Of a stretch of 23,952 nt of DNA, positions 1 to 7,796 are shown in pieces (the stretch's first letter is position 1; each line of letters opens with the position of its first letter). The position numbers and the translations under genes were made by a program. The stretch lies in NCBI GenBank assembly GCA_958451915.1, contig CAUDRX010000012.1:1-23952 (forward strand), given 5' to 3'. The notes under the pieces are model-generated. The model did no database searches. It had not been told where the DNA came from and was given only the letters and a program-made list of their open reading frames with translations. This stretch comes from an uncultured Peptococcaceae bacterium (GTDB lineage Bacteria > Bacillota > Peptococcia > Peptococcales > Peptococcaceae).

Positions 1-113
1 ATGACCTATATGAAAAGGAATTTACAATTATATTATAGGGAAAGATTCTTAAAATAACCTTAAATACGGGCGCCCTTCCTTACATTTTCGGAAATCTTTG
101 CATCTGCGCAGCG
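1..113. other. AT-rich leader of window, no gene seen
   Basis: This short stretch before the first promoter is AT-rich at its start and contains the 8-bp palindrome GGGCGCCC at about 68-75. A tiny open frame runs from 1 to 57 but has no visible ribosome binding site. It could be the tail of an upstream gene or noncoding DNA; nothing decides between these. Confidence 0.3.
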
Positions 114-143
114 TTGACGGCGGGCTGCCAGGCAGGCTACAAT
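114..143 (+). promoter_or_regulatory. Promoter of thioesterase gene
   Basis: A -35 TTGACG (114-119) and a -10 TACAAT (138-143) are separated by 18 bp. Transcription would start near 150, which rules out the ATG at 151 as a normal start and supports ATG 172. The same TTGACG/TACAAT pair recurs before the FAD gene at 15521. Confidence 0.7.
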
Positions 144-171
144 AGTAGGCATGAGAGAAAGGAGTGGCACC

Positions 172-594
172 ATGAGCTATCAACACAAAGTCCAGTATTA
201 TGAGACGGATCGTATGGGTATCACCCATCATTCGAATTACATCCGCTTTATGGAGGAAGCGCGGACAGAATGGATGGAGAGCATGGGCATGAGCTATGAC
301 ACCTTCGAACAGCTCGGTCTGACGTCTCCCATGCTCTCAGTCAGCTGCAACTATAAGAGACCGACGACCTACAGCGACATCATCGATATCGCTGTCTACA
401 TTAAGGATTGCGCGCATCTCAAGATCCGCGTTGCTTACGTGATGACCTGTCGCGGAGAAGTGGTCTGCACCGGCGAAAGCAGCCATTGTTTCCTTGATGA
501 AAAGGGGCGGCCGGTCAGTCTTAAAAAGAGTTACCCGGATGTTTACGCCAATTATGCGGCTTATCAGGCCGCCCAGGGTGAATACAAGCTTTAA
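172..594 (+). CDS. Hotdog-fold acyl-CoA thioesterase (YbgC/FcbC-like)
   Basis: A 140-residue protein of the 4-hydroxybenzoyl-CoA thioesterase/YbgC type, expected to hydrolyse acyl-CoA thioesters in the cytoplasm. The N-terminal segment has the family signature: an ETD triad with the likely catalytic Asp at residue 13, then MGITHHSNYIRFMEEAR on the long hotdog helix. The length is typical of a single hotdog domain. Start 172 is chosen over the in-frame ATG at 151 because AAAGGAG (158-164) sits 7 nt upstream and the promoter places the transcription start near 150. Its stop codon overlaps the ribosome binding site of the next gene, so the two are co-transcribed and probably translationally coupled. 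The physiological acyl-CoA substrate cannot be told from sequence. Confidence 0.88.
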   Translation: MSYQHKVQYYETDRMGITHHSNYIRFMEEARTEWMESMGMSYDTFEQLGLTSPMLSVSCNYKRPTTYSDIIDIAVYIKDCAHLKIRVAYVMTCRGEVVCTGESSHCFLDEKGRPVSLKKSYPDVYANYAAYQAAQGEYKL

Positions 595-605
595 GGAGGA
601 CTTTC

Positions 606-1307
606 ATGACAGTCAAGCATAGCCAATCGATCAAATGTCTTAAGTGTAAGAAAGCAAGTGATTTCGAGTTTTATGAGAGTATCAACACTGCGCTTGATCC
701 GAAGCTCAAACAGCGCGTGAAGAATTTTGACATCTTTAAGTTTGTCTGTCCGCATTGCGGCAGCGAGCAGTTTGTCAATTACAGCTTCCTTTATCATCAG
801 ATGGAAGATCAGATCATGATCTTCTATTGCCAGGATGAAGAAGAGGTGAACAAGGTGCGGTCCCTCTACGCCGAGGATTTTGCGACGGCTACAGATGAGA
901 ATGGTGTCGAGCGTCCGATCGATACGAGTGGTTATCGACGCCGCATCGTCATCGGTGCGGATGAACTTGTGGAAAAGATCCGTATCTTTGACGCTGGTCT
1001 GGATGACCGGCTGATGGAGATCTATAAGGTGATGCTCTTTGGTCAGATGCAGGCAGAATTGGCGGAGATCCCAGGTGGCAGTGATGTCGATGAGGTCTTT
1101 GTCGACGAGCAGCTGGATGGTTCTCTGGATCTCGTATTCGTGGCGCAGGGCCGTGCCGTAGGGGCGGTGCCATTTGCGAAGGAGGTTTACGATGTCATCA
1201 AGGCACAGTACGAAGCGGCTGTGACTCATCTGGCAGCGGTCGAGCCGGTGATCGATCAGGACTGGGCCTTCGATTTTCTGGCTAAGACGGCGCAAAAACA
1301 GGCGTGA
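606..1307 (+). CDS. CpXC-domain protein, function unknown
   Basis: A 233-residue soluble protein. The N-terminal region, about residues 9-75, has two CxxC pairs (C11/C14 and C48/C51) around a conserved segment ending in FLYH, matching the CpXC domain common in Clostridia and suggestive of a zinc-ribbon-like fold. The C-terminal two thirds is acidic and without a recognised motif. AAGGAGGA at 593-600 overlaps the stop of the thioesterase gene and lies 5 nt before the ATG, so the two form an operon closed by the terminator at 1321. No enzymatic role is established for CpXC proteins and I do not assign one. The reading frame is secure; function is not. Confidence 0.82.
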   Translation: MTVKHSQSIKCLKCKKASDFEFYESINTALDPKLKQRVKNFDIFKFVCPHCGSEQFVNYSFLYHQMEDQIMIFYCQDEEEVNKVRSLYAEDFATATDENGVERPIDTSGYRRRIVIGADELVEKIRIFDAGLDDRLMEIYKVMLFGQMQAELAEIPGGSDVDEVFVDEQLDGSLDLVFVAQGRAVGAVPFAKEVYDVIKAQYEAAVTHLAAVEPVIDQDWAFDFLAKTAQKQA

Positions 1308-1320
1308 AAGACAATGAACT

Positions 1321-1348
1321 GAGCAGCGAAGATCGTTGCTCTTTTTTT
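1321..1348 (+). terminator. Intrinsic terminator after CpXC gene
   Basis: GAGCAGCG (1321-1328) pairs with CGTTGCTC (1334-1341) through one G-U pair, with a 5-nt loop, followed by seven Ts (1342-1348). Confidence 0.85.
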
Positions 1349-1374
1349 CGGCTTTCAGGCACAGAGGCAAGGCC

Positions 1375-1403
1375 TTGAAAAATCACCGACAGATGGGTAA
1401 ACT
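1375..1403 (+). promoter_or_regulatory. Candidate promoter of the DUF5662-MBL operon
   Basis: TTGAAA (1375-1380) and TAAACT (1398-1403) are spaced by 17 bp, just after a terminator and upstream of a gene with a strong ribosome binding site. The -10 is a weak match, so this is tentative. Confidence 0.45.
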
Positions 1404-1447
1404 TAAGGAAGGCAGTCGAGTACTGTGCAAACGAAGGAGGCATTTTC

Positions 1448-1981
1448 ATGTTTCATCCGATCCAACATTTTAAGACCATCACGCATCATCGCCGACTTGT
1501 GCTTGAGCACTGTATCAAAGCAGGTATTCCTCTGCAGGGCCTGACCCACGACCTTTCCAAATACAGTCCCACGGAATTTCTGCCAGGGGCGCGTTACTAT
1601 CTGGGCTATAAGAGCCCGAACGTGCGCGAGCGTGAGCGTAATGGCGCCTCCCTCGCCTGGATGCATCACAAAGGGCGCAATAAGCATCATTTTGAATATT
1701 GGGTGGATTATCAGATCAAGACCCGCCGACCAGGACCGGTGCGCATGCCGGACCGTTATCTCATTGAGATGTTCTGTGATCGCGTGGCGGCAAGTAAGGT
1801 TTATCAGGGCGATGCCTATGACCAGGAAAAACCACTGGCGTATTTTGAACATGGCAACGCGAAGAACCTCATGCATCCGGACACTGCCCGGGTCCTGGAA
1901 GAATGGCTGAGGATGCTGGCAAGAGATGGCGAAGCGGCGACATTTTCGCATATCCGCAGTCTGCATCGCCATGTTTACTGA
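1448..1981 (+). CDS. DUF5662-like family protein
   Basis: A 177-residue soluble protein recognised by its His-rich N-terminal half: a THHR motif near residue 13, an LTHDLSKYSPTEF segment, and an MHHKGRNKHHFEYW segment. This layout matches the DUF5662 family seen in Firmicutes and phages. The clustered His and Asp residues (HD, HH, KHH) are compatible with a metal-dependent helical enzyme of HD-like type, but that is inference. AAGGAGG at 1434-1440 lies 7 nt before the ATG. The metallo-hydrolase gene follows after 23 nt, suggesting one transcript. Confidence 0.8.
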   Translation: MFHPIQHFKTITHHRRLVLEHCIKAGIPLQGLTHDLSKYSPTEFLPGARYYLGYKSPNVRERERNGASLAWMHHKGRNKHHFEYWVDYQIKTRRPGPVRMPDRYLIEMFCDRVAASKVYQGDAYDQEKPLAYFEHGNAKNLMHPDTARVLEEWLRMLARDGEAATFSHIRSLHRHVY

Positions 1982-2004
1982 TAAAGAGCAAGGAGAAGAA
2001 TACG

Positions 2005-2913
2005 ATGCAACTCAAACAAGCAGCAGGGAATACCTGGTATCTGGAAGACTGGCAGGATATCCCTATCTATAAGACATCTGAGCACACCTGTGTGCTCCTT
2101 GATTCTGGACTGCGCAGCCAGCGTGATCTGATCGAGCGCACCCTGGAACGCAATGGACTCACGCCGGTGGGGATCCTGGGTTCTCATGTGCATGGTGACC
2201 ACAGCGCCAATCATCGCTATTTCCAGCAAAAGTACGGCATTCCGGTGGCTCTTTCGGCCGGGGAAGCCGGTATCGCTGTAAGCCCGCTCAATCTGAAGGC
2301 GTATTATTTTTATATGCTCCATCCACAGCAGCCATCTACCGATGCCACTGAGAGCGATCTGCTCGTGGAGGCCGATCGTATCATCATGCCATCGGAGATG
2401 AAGGTGGAGTTTTGCGGCGTGACTTTTGGCATCATTCACACACCAGGGCATACGCCGGACCATATCTCCATCGTCACACCGGACGATGTTTGTTATCTTG
2501 GCGATGCCATACTTACTGGCAAGTTCAACAGCGATGCCAAGCTGCCATATTTCTTCAGTGTGCAGCCATCCATCGAAGCCATGGAGAAACTTGCCCGCAC
2601 CAACCATCGATTGTACATCGCAGCCCATCGTGGTGTCTATGAGGATGTCAAACCATTGGCCGAGGCCTGCATCGCTTCTGTCAAACGCTGCGCAAACCGC
2701 ATCCTCGATACGGCTGACTGCGGTCTGACACGCAGTGAGATCGTCATCGCGGCCTGCACAATGATGAAGATGCTCTCATCCAAACCGCGTAAAGCGGCGT
2801 TTTACGAGCGCAACATCCATATCTATGTTGATTACCTTGTGGACTGCGGCGCTCTGGAGGTCGTGGTGCGAGATGGTGTGGAATACTATGTGAAAACGGG
2901 CAAACGTGCCTGA
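2005..2913 (+). CDS. Metallo-beta-lactamase-fold hydrolase
   Basis: A 302-residue cytoplasmic protein of the metallo-beta-lactamase superfamily, which uses a binuclear metal centre to hydrolyse esters, thioesters or related bonds. The HxHxDH motif is at about H61/H63/D65/H66, followed by H149 in TPGHTPDH, D167 in LGDAI and H208 in AAHRG, so every metal-ligand motif is present. The C-terminal 80 residues form a winged-helix-like extension. Start 2005 is preferred because AAGGAG (1990-1995) lies 9 nt upstream; the open frame extends further 5' but overlaps the previous gene. The substrate is unknown. Transcription ends at the hairpin at 2923-2964. Confidence 0.87.
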   Translation: MQLKQAAGNTWYLEDWQDIPIYKTSEHTCVLLDSGLRSQRDLIERTLERNGLTPVGILGSHVHGDHSANHRYFQQKYGIPVALSAGEAGIAVSPLNLKAYYFYMLHPQQPSTDATESDLLVEADRIIMPSEMKVEFCGVTFGIIHTPGHTPDHISIVTPDDVCYLGDAILTGKFNSDAKLPYFFSVQPSIEAMEKLARTNHRLYIAAHRGVYEDVKPLAEACIASVKRCANRILDTADCGLTRSEIVIAACTMMKMLSSKPRKAAFYERNIHIYVDYLVDCGALEVVVRDGVEYYVKTGKRA

Positions 2914-2922
2914 ACGAGACAT

Positions 2923-2964
2923 AAAAAGATCCCAGCACAGTCAGACTGTGCTGGGATCTTTTTT
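2923..2964. terminator. Bidirectional terminator between MBL gene and tmk
   Basis: A perfect 19-bp inverted repeat (2923-2941 and 2945-2963) with a 3-nt CAG loop has A and T tracts at its ends. It serves the converging plus-strand hydrolase gene and minus-strand tmk, whose stop codon lies inside the right arm. Confidence 0.92.
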
Positions 2965-3571
2965 AGTCTTTGATGAGCGGCGCTACGGCCCGCCAGACAT
3001 CTTCAGCAATGGCTTCCGGCGTTTGACTGGCATCGATGGTGACGACATTGTCATCCAGACGAACGTCGGCGAGCATGCGGTACATCTCACGCACCTGATA
3101 AAGCTGGCGCTGGGTCTCGTAGCGTTCGCGGTCACTGCCGCGGGCACCGATACGCGTCAAAGCGATCTGCTCGCTGAGGTCGAAGTATAGGGTGAGATCA
3201 GGATGCAGGCGTTTGTCGGCTTCCTGATTGAGGGCAAGGATCCATTCCAAAGTCAGGGTCTGGCTGTTATAAGCCAGGGACGAGAGCACATAACGGTCAC
3301 AGAGGACGATCTCGCCGGCTGCCAGGTGGGCTTTCATTTCGCGGATGTGCTCCAGCCGATCGGCGGCAAAGAGCAGGGCCATCGTGGCTTCATCAAACTG
3401 GGAGGCATCAGCAAGGGCCTGTCGGATGAGCGTGCCGATCGGGCCGGCTGAAGGCTCGCGTGTGACCAGGACTTTGTGGCCGCTGGCTTCGAGCCGGTCG
3501 GTGAGGCGGGCGATCTGTGTTCCTTTGCCGCTGCCGTCGATACCCTCAAGGACAATGAGCTTGCCGCTCAT
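2963..3571 (-). CDS. tmk: Thymidylate kinase
   Basis: A 202-residue dTMP kinase, which phosphorylates dTMP to dTDP with ATP in dTTP synthesis. The P-loop GIDGSGKGTQ is at about residues 10-19, followed by the REPSAGPIG substrate-binding segment, the DRYVLSSLAY motif and an Arg-rich lid (ARGSDRERYE). The P-loop has Gly where Ser or Thr is more usual after the Lys. Its ATG overlaps the trpS stop by 4 nt (ATGA), so translation is coupled to trpS. The final codon lies in the bidirectional terminator. Confidence 0.94.
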   Translation of the reverse strand: MSGKLIVLEGIDGSGKGTQIARLTDRLEASGHKVLVTREPSAGPIGTLIRQALADASQFDEATMALLFAADRLEHIREMKAHLAAGEIVLCDRYVLSSLAYNSQTLTLEWILALNQEADKRLHPDLTLYFDLSEQIALTRIGARGSDRERYETQRQLYQVREMYRMLADVRLDDNVVTIDASQTPEAIAEDVWRAVAPLIKD

Positions 3572-4578
3572 GCCTGGACCCCGCCGAGGTTGAGATGCAT
3601 GGCTTCTTTGATCTTGGCGATGTTCTCGTTGCCGACGGCGTTGGCATGGGCATTGCCTGCGCGGATGATGTCGCGCACATCGTCGAGGTGTGCTTCATAG
3701 TAGGCGCGGCGTTCGCGGAACGGATCGAGGAGATCGTTGAGGCTCTGGGTGAGACGCTTTTTGCAGGCGACGCAGCCGATGGTGCCAGCTTTGCAGCGTT
3801 CGCAGATGTCTTCATGTTCTTCTGGGGTGAAGACGGCGTGGTATTTGTTGACGACACAGATGTCAGGATGTCCGGGATCGGTGGCGCGGATGCGGCTAGG
3901 ATCCGTGACGGCCTTGCTGACTTTCTCTTTGACTGTTTCCGGTGTGTCGGAAAGGTAGATGGCGTTGCCAAGACTCTTGCCCATCTTAGCGTTGCCATCG
4001 AGGCCGGCGAGGCGTGGGAATTCGCTGAGCTTGATCTCAGGTTCCTTGATCAGCGGATGTTCACCGCAGTAGAGGTCGTTGAAACGGCGCACCAGCTTGC
4101 GCGCGAGCTCGATGTGTGGCTTCTGGTCTTCGCCCACAGGCACGAGGTCGGCGTTGCAGAAAGTGATGTCAGCTGCCTGGCTGACAGGATAGCCGATGAA
4201 GCCGTAGGTCATGTCGTCGTAGCCGTACTGGGCAGCTTCGGTCTTGACGGTCGGATTGTGGCGCAGGGTGTTCATCGTCACGAACATCGAATAGAAGATC
4301 GTCAGCTCGGCGATGGAAGGGATCTGGCTCTGTAGGAAGAGCGTCACCTTTTCAGGGTCGAGGCCGACAGAGAGGTTGTCTATGGCGACCTGCATGATGC
4401 TGTCGCTGATCAGTTCCGGACGTTCGAAATGGGTCGTTAAAGCCTGGATATCGGCGATCTCGATGAAGGTGTCGTATTCGTGCTGCAATTTCACACGGTT
4501 GGACAGGCTGCCGACGTAGTGGCCGATGTGCAGGCGGCCGGTAGGGCGGTCGCCGGTGAGGATGCGTTTCATAGTCAT
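3568..4578 (-). CDS. trpS: Tryptophanyl-tRNA synthetase with Fe-S-type cysteine motif
   Basis: A 336-residue class I synthetase charging tRNA-Trp. The HIGH signature is HIGH at about residues 17-20, and the KMSKS loop is KMGKS at about 198-202. The VPVGEDQKPHIELAR segment is typical of TrpRS. The anticodon-binding C-terminal half has a Cys set C241-x20-C262-x6-C269-x2-C272 (plus C259), closely resembling the C-x22-C-x6-C-x2-C pattern that holds a [4Fe-4S] cluster in Thermotoga maritima TrpRS. AAAGGAG lies 6 nt before the first of two close ATGs, so MTMKR is the chosen start. It is first in an operon with tmk. Only about 50 nt of leader are present, too short for a T-box. Confidence 0.95.
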   Translation of the reverse strand: MTMKRILTGDRPTGRLHIGHYVGSLSNRVKLQHEYDTFIEIADIQALTTHFERPELISDSIMQVAIDNLSVGLDPEKVTLFLQSQIPSIAELTIFYSMFVTMNTLRHNPTVKTEAAQYGYDDMTYGFIGYPVSQAADITFCNADLVPVGEDQKPHIELARKLVRRFNDLYCGEHPLIKEPEIKLSEFPRLAGLDGNAKMGKSLGNAIYLSDTPETVKEKVSKAVTDPSRIRATDPGHPDICVVNKYHAVFTPEEHEDICERCKAGTIGCVACKKRLTQSLNDLLDPFRERRAYYEAHLDDVRDIIRAGNAHANAVGNENIAKIKEAMHLNLGGVQA

Positions 4579-4593
4579 AGTCTACTCCTTTGA

Positions 4594-4612
4594 TAAAAGC
4601 GCTGAAGGCGCC
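4594..4612 (-). promoter_or_regulatory. Small leader hairpin with U tract before trpS
   Basis: On the minus strand GGCGC and GCGCT form a 5-bp hairpin with loop CTTCA, followed by TTTT, between the predicted transcription start and the trpS ribosome binding site. It could act as a weak attenuator or merely stabilise the 5' end. The stem is short. Confidence 0.25.
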
Positions 4613-4636
4613 GGATTTACAATGTAATCAATATTA

Positions 4637-4665
4637 AGTATAAATTTTATGGGATACTTTGTCAA
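4637..4665 (-). promoter_or_regulatory. Promoter of trpS-tmk
   Basis: On the minus strand a consensus -35 TTGACA (4660-4665) and a -10 TATACT (4637-4642) are separated by 17 bp. Predicted transcription start is near 4630. Confidence 0.88.
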
Positions 4666-4685
4666 TTTTTAGCAGACCATTGCAT

Positions 4686-4706
4686 AAAAAATAGCCAGCT
4701 TCGCTG
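4686..4706 (-). terminator. Weak minus-strand terminator-like hairpin
   Basis: On the minus strand CCAGC-GAA-GCTGG is followed by CTATTTTTTA. The 5-bp stem is short, and no minus-strand gene ends here. It may block antisense transcription entering the trpS promoter. Low certainty. Confidence 0.3.
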
Positions 4707-4770
4707 GAGATGCCACCAGATATATTAAAAATCGCGATGGATACGGCCATCAAATCATAGGACGCCGCTC

Positions 4771-4799
4771 TTGATTTAGACCCAAAGAACATTTATACT
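4771..4799 (+). promoter_or_regulatory. Promoter of aminotransferase gene
   Basis: TTGATT (4771-4776) and TATACT (4794-4799) are spaced by 17 bp, about 36 nt before the start codon. Confidence 0.75.
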
Positions 4800-4835
4800 A
4801 TTTTCCAGAATAAAAATGCACAGGAGGAACGGAAC

Positions 4836-6086
4836 ATGACAACATTATTAGCCAAGCACGCCCAGGGAAAGGGCGGTCCAGATACCATCTTCGCGTATTC
4901 CGCACAGGCAACGGCCCGTGCCAAGGAAGTGGGCAAGGAAAACATCACCAACGCCACCGTTGGTGCATTCCTGAACGCTGATGGCAGTCTCAAGACGATG
5001 AAGACTGTACAGGATGCGCTCGCTGCTGTTCCATTCGATGAAGGGGCAAACTATGCACCGATCAATGGTCTGCCTGAGTACATCGCTGCAATGACTGAGA
5101 GCGTTCTGCGCGGCCACCAGCCAGCGGGCACCTATACTGCCGGCATTGCCACTCCAGGGGGCACTGGTGCACTGCACAATGGTTTCTTTAACTATCTCAA
5201 CGAAGGCGAAGTCGCAGTCACCACCAGTTATTACTGGGGCAACTATCGCAGCATGCTCACTGAAGTCGGCCGTGATATCAGAACCTTCAACACCTTTACG
5301 CCTGAAGGCCATTTTGATGTGGCTGCCTGTGAAGCTGTCTGCAAGGAAGTGGCAGAGAGCCAGACCAATGTGCTCCTGCTCCTCAATACCCCAGCGCACA
5401 ATCCAACTGGCCTCGCAGTCAGTGACGATGAATGGAAGGAGATCATCGCCTGCCTGAGCGAGATCGCCAGCAACGGCAAGAATAATGTCATTCTCATGGT
5501 TGATACTGCTTATATCGATTATGCTGGCGAGCATGGCCGTGATTTCTTTGAATTCTTTACCGGTCTGCCTGAAAACTTCCTTGTCATTGTCTGCGCCAGC
5601 ACCTCCAAGGGTTACACCCTCTATGGCTATCGTCTGGGCCTCATGTTCTGCATCGCCCAGAGCCAGGAAATCTGCGACGAATTCGAACGCGCCAACGGTG
5701 CATCTGCCCGCGCCACCTGGTCCAACGGCAGCCGCCCAGCCATGGAAGCCGTCACCATGCTGAACACCGATCCAGCACGCCGTGATGCTTTCCGCAGGGA
5801 GCAGGATGAATTCGCAGCCAGTCTGCAGCATCGCGCTGACATCTTCATGGGTGAAGCGGCGGAAGCGGGCCTGCCAACCTGCCCGTACAAGAGCGGTTTC
5901 TTCATTTATGTGCCAACGCCAACCCACGAACAGGCTGTAGAAATCTTCGACAAACTCGCTGCTCAGAACATCTATGTCGTGCCGCTCGGCAATGGCCTGC
6001 GCATCGCCATCTGTGCCATCGACGACGCCAAGATCGTTGGTATGGCTGCAAAGTTCAAAGCCGCTTACGACGAAGTCGTGAAGTAA
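4836..6086 (+). CDS. PLP-dependent aminotransferase, class I/II fold
   Basis: A 416-residue fold-type I aminotransferase, cytoplasmic, exchanging amino groups between an amino acid and a keto acid. The NPTG motif lies at about 189-192, the cofactor Asp/Tyr in DTAY at about 223-226, the Schiff-base Lys at about 258 in STSKGYT, and the phosphate-binding Arg at about 266 in YGYRLG. The N-terminal part resembles aspartate/aromatic aminotransferases, but substrate is not decided by sequence. AGGAGGA (4822-4828) lies 7 nt before the ATG. It is transcribed alone, between its own promoter and terminator. Its last 291 bp (5796-6086) recur almost exactly at 7783-8073. Confidence 0.9.
   Translation: MTTLLAKHAQGKGGPDTIFAYSAQATARAKEVGKENITNATVGAFLNADGSLKTMKTVQDALAAVPFDEGANYAPINGLPEYIAAMTESVLRGHQPAGTYTAGIATPGGTGALHNGFFNYLNEGEVAVTTSYYWGNYRSMLTEVGRDIRTFNTFTPEGHFDVAACEAVCKEVAESQTNVLLLLNTPAHNPTGLAVSDDEWKEIIACLSEIASNGKNNVILMVDTAYIDYAGEHGRDFFEFFTGLPENFLVIVCASTSKGYTLYGYRLGLMFCIAQSQEICDEFERANGASARATWSNGSRPAMEAVTMLNTDPARRDAFRREQDEFAASLQHRADIFMGEAAEAGLPTCPYKSGFFIYVPTPTHEQAVEIFDKLAAQNIYVVPLGNGLRIAICAIDDAKIVGMAAKFKAAYDEVVK
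5796..6086 (+). repeat. Direct repeat copy A (aminotransferase 3' end)
   Basis: These 291 bp, codon 321 to the stop, match 7783-8073 with no gaps and four substitutions (at 5825, 6061, 6080 and 6083). The uninterrupted identical run is 5826-6060 (235 bp). Homology stops at the stop codon; the terminators downstream differ. Confidence 0.97.
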
Positions 6087-6101
6087 TTTTCAATATCCAT
6101 G

Positions 6102-6142
6102 CTCGGCGCTCCGCGTTTATCGCTGGAGCGCCGAGTTTTTTT
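6102..6142 (+). terminator. Terminator of aminotransferase gene
   Basis: CTCGGCGCTCC (6102-6112) pairs perfectly with GGAGCGCCGAG (6125-6135), with a 12-nt loop, followed by seven Ts. Confidence 0.93.
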
Positions 6143-6165
6143 GCGCCTGTGTATTTTTTTGCATA

Positions 6166-6194
6166 TTGCGCCGGAATAGGCAAGTCTTTATAAT
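6166..6194 (+). promoter_or_regulatory. Promoter of CLC1
   Basis: A perfect -10 TATAAT (6189-6194) lies 17 bp after a poor -35 TTGCGC (6166-6171). The strong -10 and the position just before the gene support it; the weak -35 lowers certainty. Confidence 0.5.
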
Positions 6195-6225
6195 GAATGA
6201 AAAAGGTAAAAGGGAGGACGCATTC

Positions 6226-7500
6226 ATGAACAATAAAACGAATTTTCTCCTGCTGGGGCTGTTTTCATTGCTTTTAGGCGCATTGTCTGGCGTGGTATTG
6301 TGGGCAGTGCTGCAGGTGATGAACGGCGGCATTGTTCTGCTTTGGGAAGTGGTGCCGTCATACCTATCCCTGGGCGACAGTGTTTTCTATTCACTGGTAG
6401 TGTGTATGGTCGGTGGCGTGCTGGTTGGCATGATTCAGAAGCGTTATGGAGCGATCCCAGAAACCATGCATCAGGTCATGGCAACGGTCAAAGCTGAAGG
6501 TGGCTATGCGGGACGACGCGTGTGGGTGTTGATTGTAGCGTTGTTGCTGCCCATTGTGTTTGGTGGTGTCATTGGTCCAGAAGCAGGGCTGTCGGGCGTG
6601 ATTGCAGCGCTTTGGACTTTTGTCAGCCGCAATATCAACATTCGCGGCCTGCAGCTTGAAGCCATGGCTGAAACAGGGATTGTCGCCACCTTGGGCGCCA
6701 TCTTCGGAGCGCCCCTGTTTGGGATTGCGGAAGCGGTGGAGCCGAATGATGCCAGCGAGCATTATCGCGACAAGCTGCTCTCAAAAAAGGCGCGCATCTA
6801 TCTCTACGCCCTTGGGGTCATCGGCATTTTTGCAGCCATGAAGCTACTCTCGCCGCTGGGCAGCGCCAGCGAAGGGCTGCCGCGCTTCTCGCGCTATCAC
6901 GCCATTGGCTGGAGCCAATGGAAGTGGTCGTTGGCGCTGATTGTGATCGGCATGCTGCTGGCCGTGCTCTATGCCGTGTTCAATGGCTTCAGTGAAAAAC
7001 TGGCGGCTCGGCTGCAAAACCATGGTGTTTTGGCGGCGGTGCTCGCTGGTGCTCTCTTGGGGCTGGTAGGATTCTTTGTGCCGGAAACGATGTTTTCCGG
7101 TGAAACCGGGCTGCATGCGCTGCTCGGCGACTGGCAAAGTTATACGGCTGGGGCGTTGTTGCTGATTGCGGTGCTTAAAGGACTGCTGTCTACTTTTTGC
7201 ATCAATCTTGGCTGGCGAGGCGGGAACATCTTTCCTATCATTTATATGGGCGCTGCTGCGGGGTATGCTTGCGCACAGGCTGTAAATCTATTCGGCAGTG
7301 ATGCGACGCTGGACGGTGGCTTTGCAGTTGCACTGGTGCTCGCTGCCATGTATGGCTTCCTTTCGCAGAAACCTGTGACGGTCGTTGCCGTGCTGCTGCT
7401 TTGTTTTCCGGTGACGTACGTTCTTCCGATTGCGGTGGCGGCATTTGTATCGGCCAAAGTCTCGCAATGGTTCAGTCGTTGGCGAAGTCGTGAAGCTTAA
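6226..7500 (+). CDS. CLC-family chloride channel/transporter (CLC1)
   Basis: A 424-residue polytopic inner-membrane protein with about ten hydrophobic segments and family pore motifs: GGVIGPEAG near residue 120, GAPLFGIAEA near 170, and GWRGGNIFP (the GxFxP-type motif) near 340. CLC proteins move chloride or other anions, as channels or proton-coupled exchangers. In the GKEGP-equivalent motif, the gating-Glu position is Ile, with a Glu after the GP pair, as in YfeO-like members. There is no cytoplasmic CBS domain. GGGAGGA (6212-6218) lies 7 nt before ATG 6226; the frame extends to a TTG at 6166, but that is inside the promoter. A paralogue lies at 8267. The transported ion is unknown. Confidence 0.88.
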   Translation: MNNKTNFLLLGLFSLLLGALSGVVLWAVLQVMNGGIVLLWEVVPSYLSLGDSVFYSLVVCMVGGVLVGMIQKRYGAIPETMHQVMATVKAEGGYAGRRVWVLIVALLLPIVFGGVIGPEAGLSGVIAALWTFVSRNINIRGLQLEAMAETGIVATLGAIFGAPLFGIAEAVEPNDASEHYRDKLLSKKARIYLYALGVIGIFAAMKLLSPLGSASEGLPRFSRYHAIGWSQWKWSLALIVIGMLLAVLYAVFNGFSEKLAARLQNHGVLAAVLAGALLGLVGFFVPETMFSGETGLHALLGDWQSYTAGALLLIAVLKGLLSTFCINLGWRGGNIFPIIYMGAAAGYACAQAVNLFGSDATLDGGFAVALVLAAMYGFLSQKPVTVVAVLLLCFPVTYVLPIAVAAFVSAKVSQWFSRWRSREA

Positions 7501-7552
7501 GCTGATGTGATGAAGAAAACTTTTGCAAAATAAAAAACGGTAGTCTCTCATT
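7501..7552. other. Short spacer between CLC1 and IS end
   Basis: These 52 bp hold the self-complementary TTTTGCAAAA followed by a run of As. No convincing terminator for CLC1 is visible. Confidence 0.4.
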
Positions 7553-7787
7553 TGAACTGCACCCCATTTGTTAGACAGTATGATATACTGGACAACAAGT
7601 GGGGTGCTTTATTATGCCAAAAGGAATACCAAACAAACGCTACACACCGGAGTTTAAGCAACAGGTTGTAAAGGCTGTCATGCAAGATGGACTCAGTTAC
7701 AAGGAAGCTGCCAGGCTTTATGACGTTCAAGGACATGACCGAATTCAAAGTTGGGAGCGGATTTATTTGGAAGAAGGGCCAGAGGGA
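7553..7787 (+). mobile_element. Left end of an IS3-family (IS150-like) element, truncated
   Basis: The sequence starting TGAACTGCACCCC resembles the left terminal repeat of IS150-group IS3 elements and is followed by the start of an orfA transposase reading frame. The element breaks off after about 230 bp, where the sequence switches to aminotransferase coding DNA. No orfB or right end is present, so the copy cannot move on its own. AGGGA at the junction (7783-7787) can be assigned to either side. Confidence 0.8.
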
Positions 7788-7796
7788 GCAGGATGA
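7614..7796 (+). pseudogene. IS3-family transposase OrfA, 5' fragment
   Basis: A 60-codon remnant beginning MPKGIPNKRYTPEFKQQVV, the N-terminal helix-turn-helix of an IS3-family OrfA, which binds the element's terminal repeats. Full OrfA proteins are about 90-170 residues. Here the frame leaves the element at about codon 57 and hits a TGA within the fused aminotransferase DNA. The start at ATG 7614 has only a weak GTGGGGTG upstream. No activity is expected. Confidence 0.82.

Noticed and set aside
4579..4630. Tryptophan T-box upstream of trpS
   Set aside because: The leader is only about 50 nt from the predicted transcription start and lacks the T-box core sequence.
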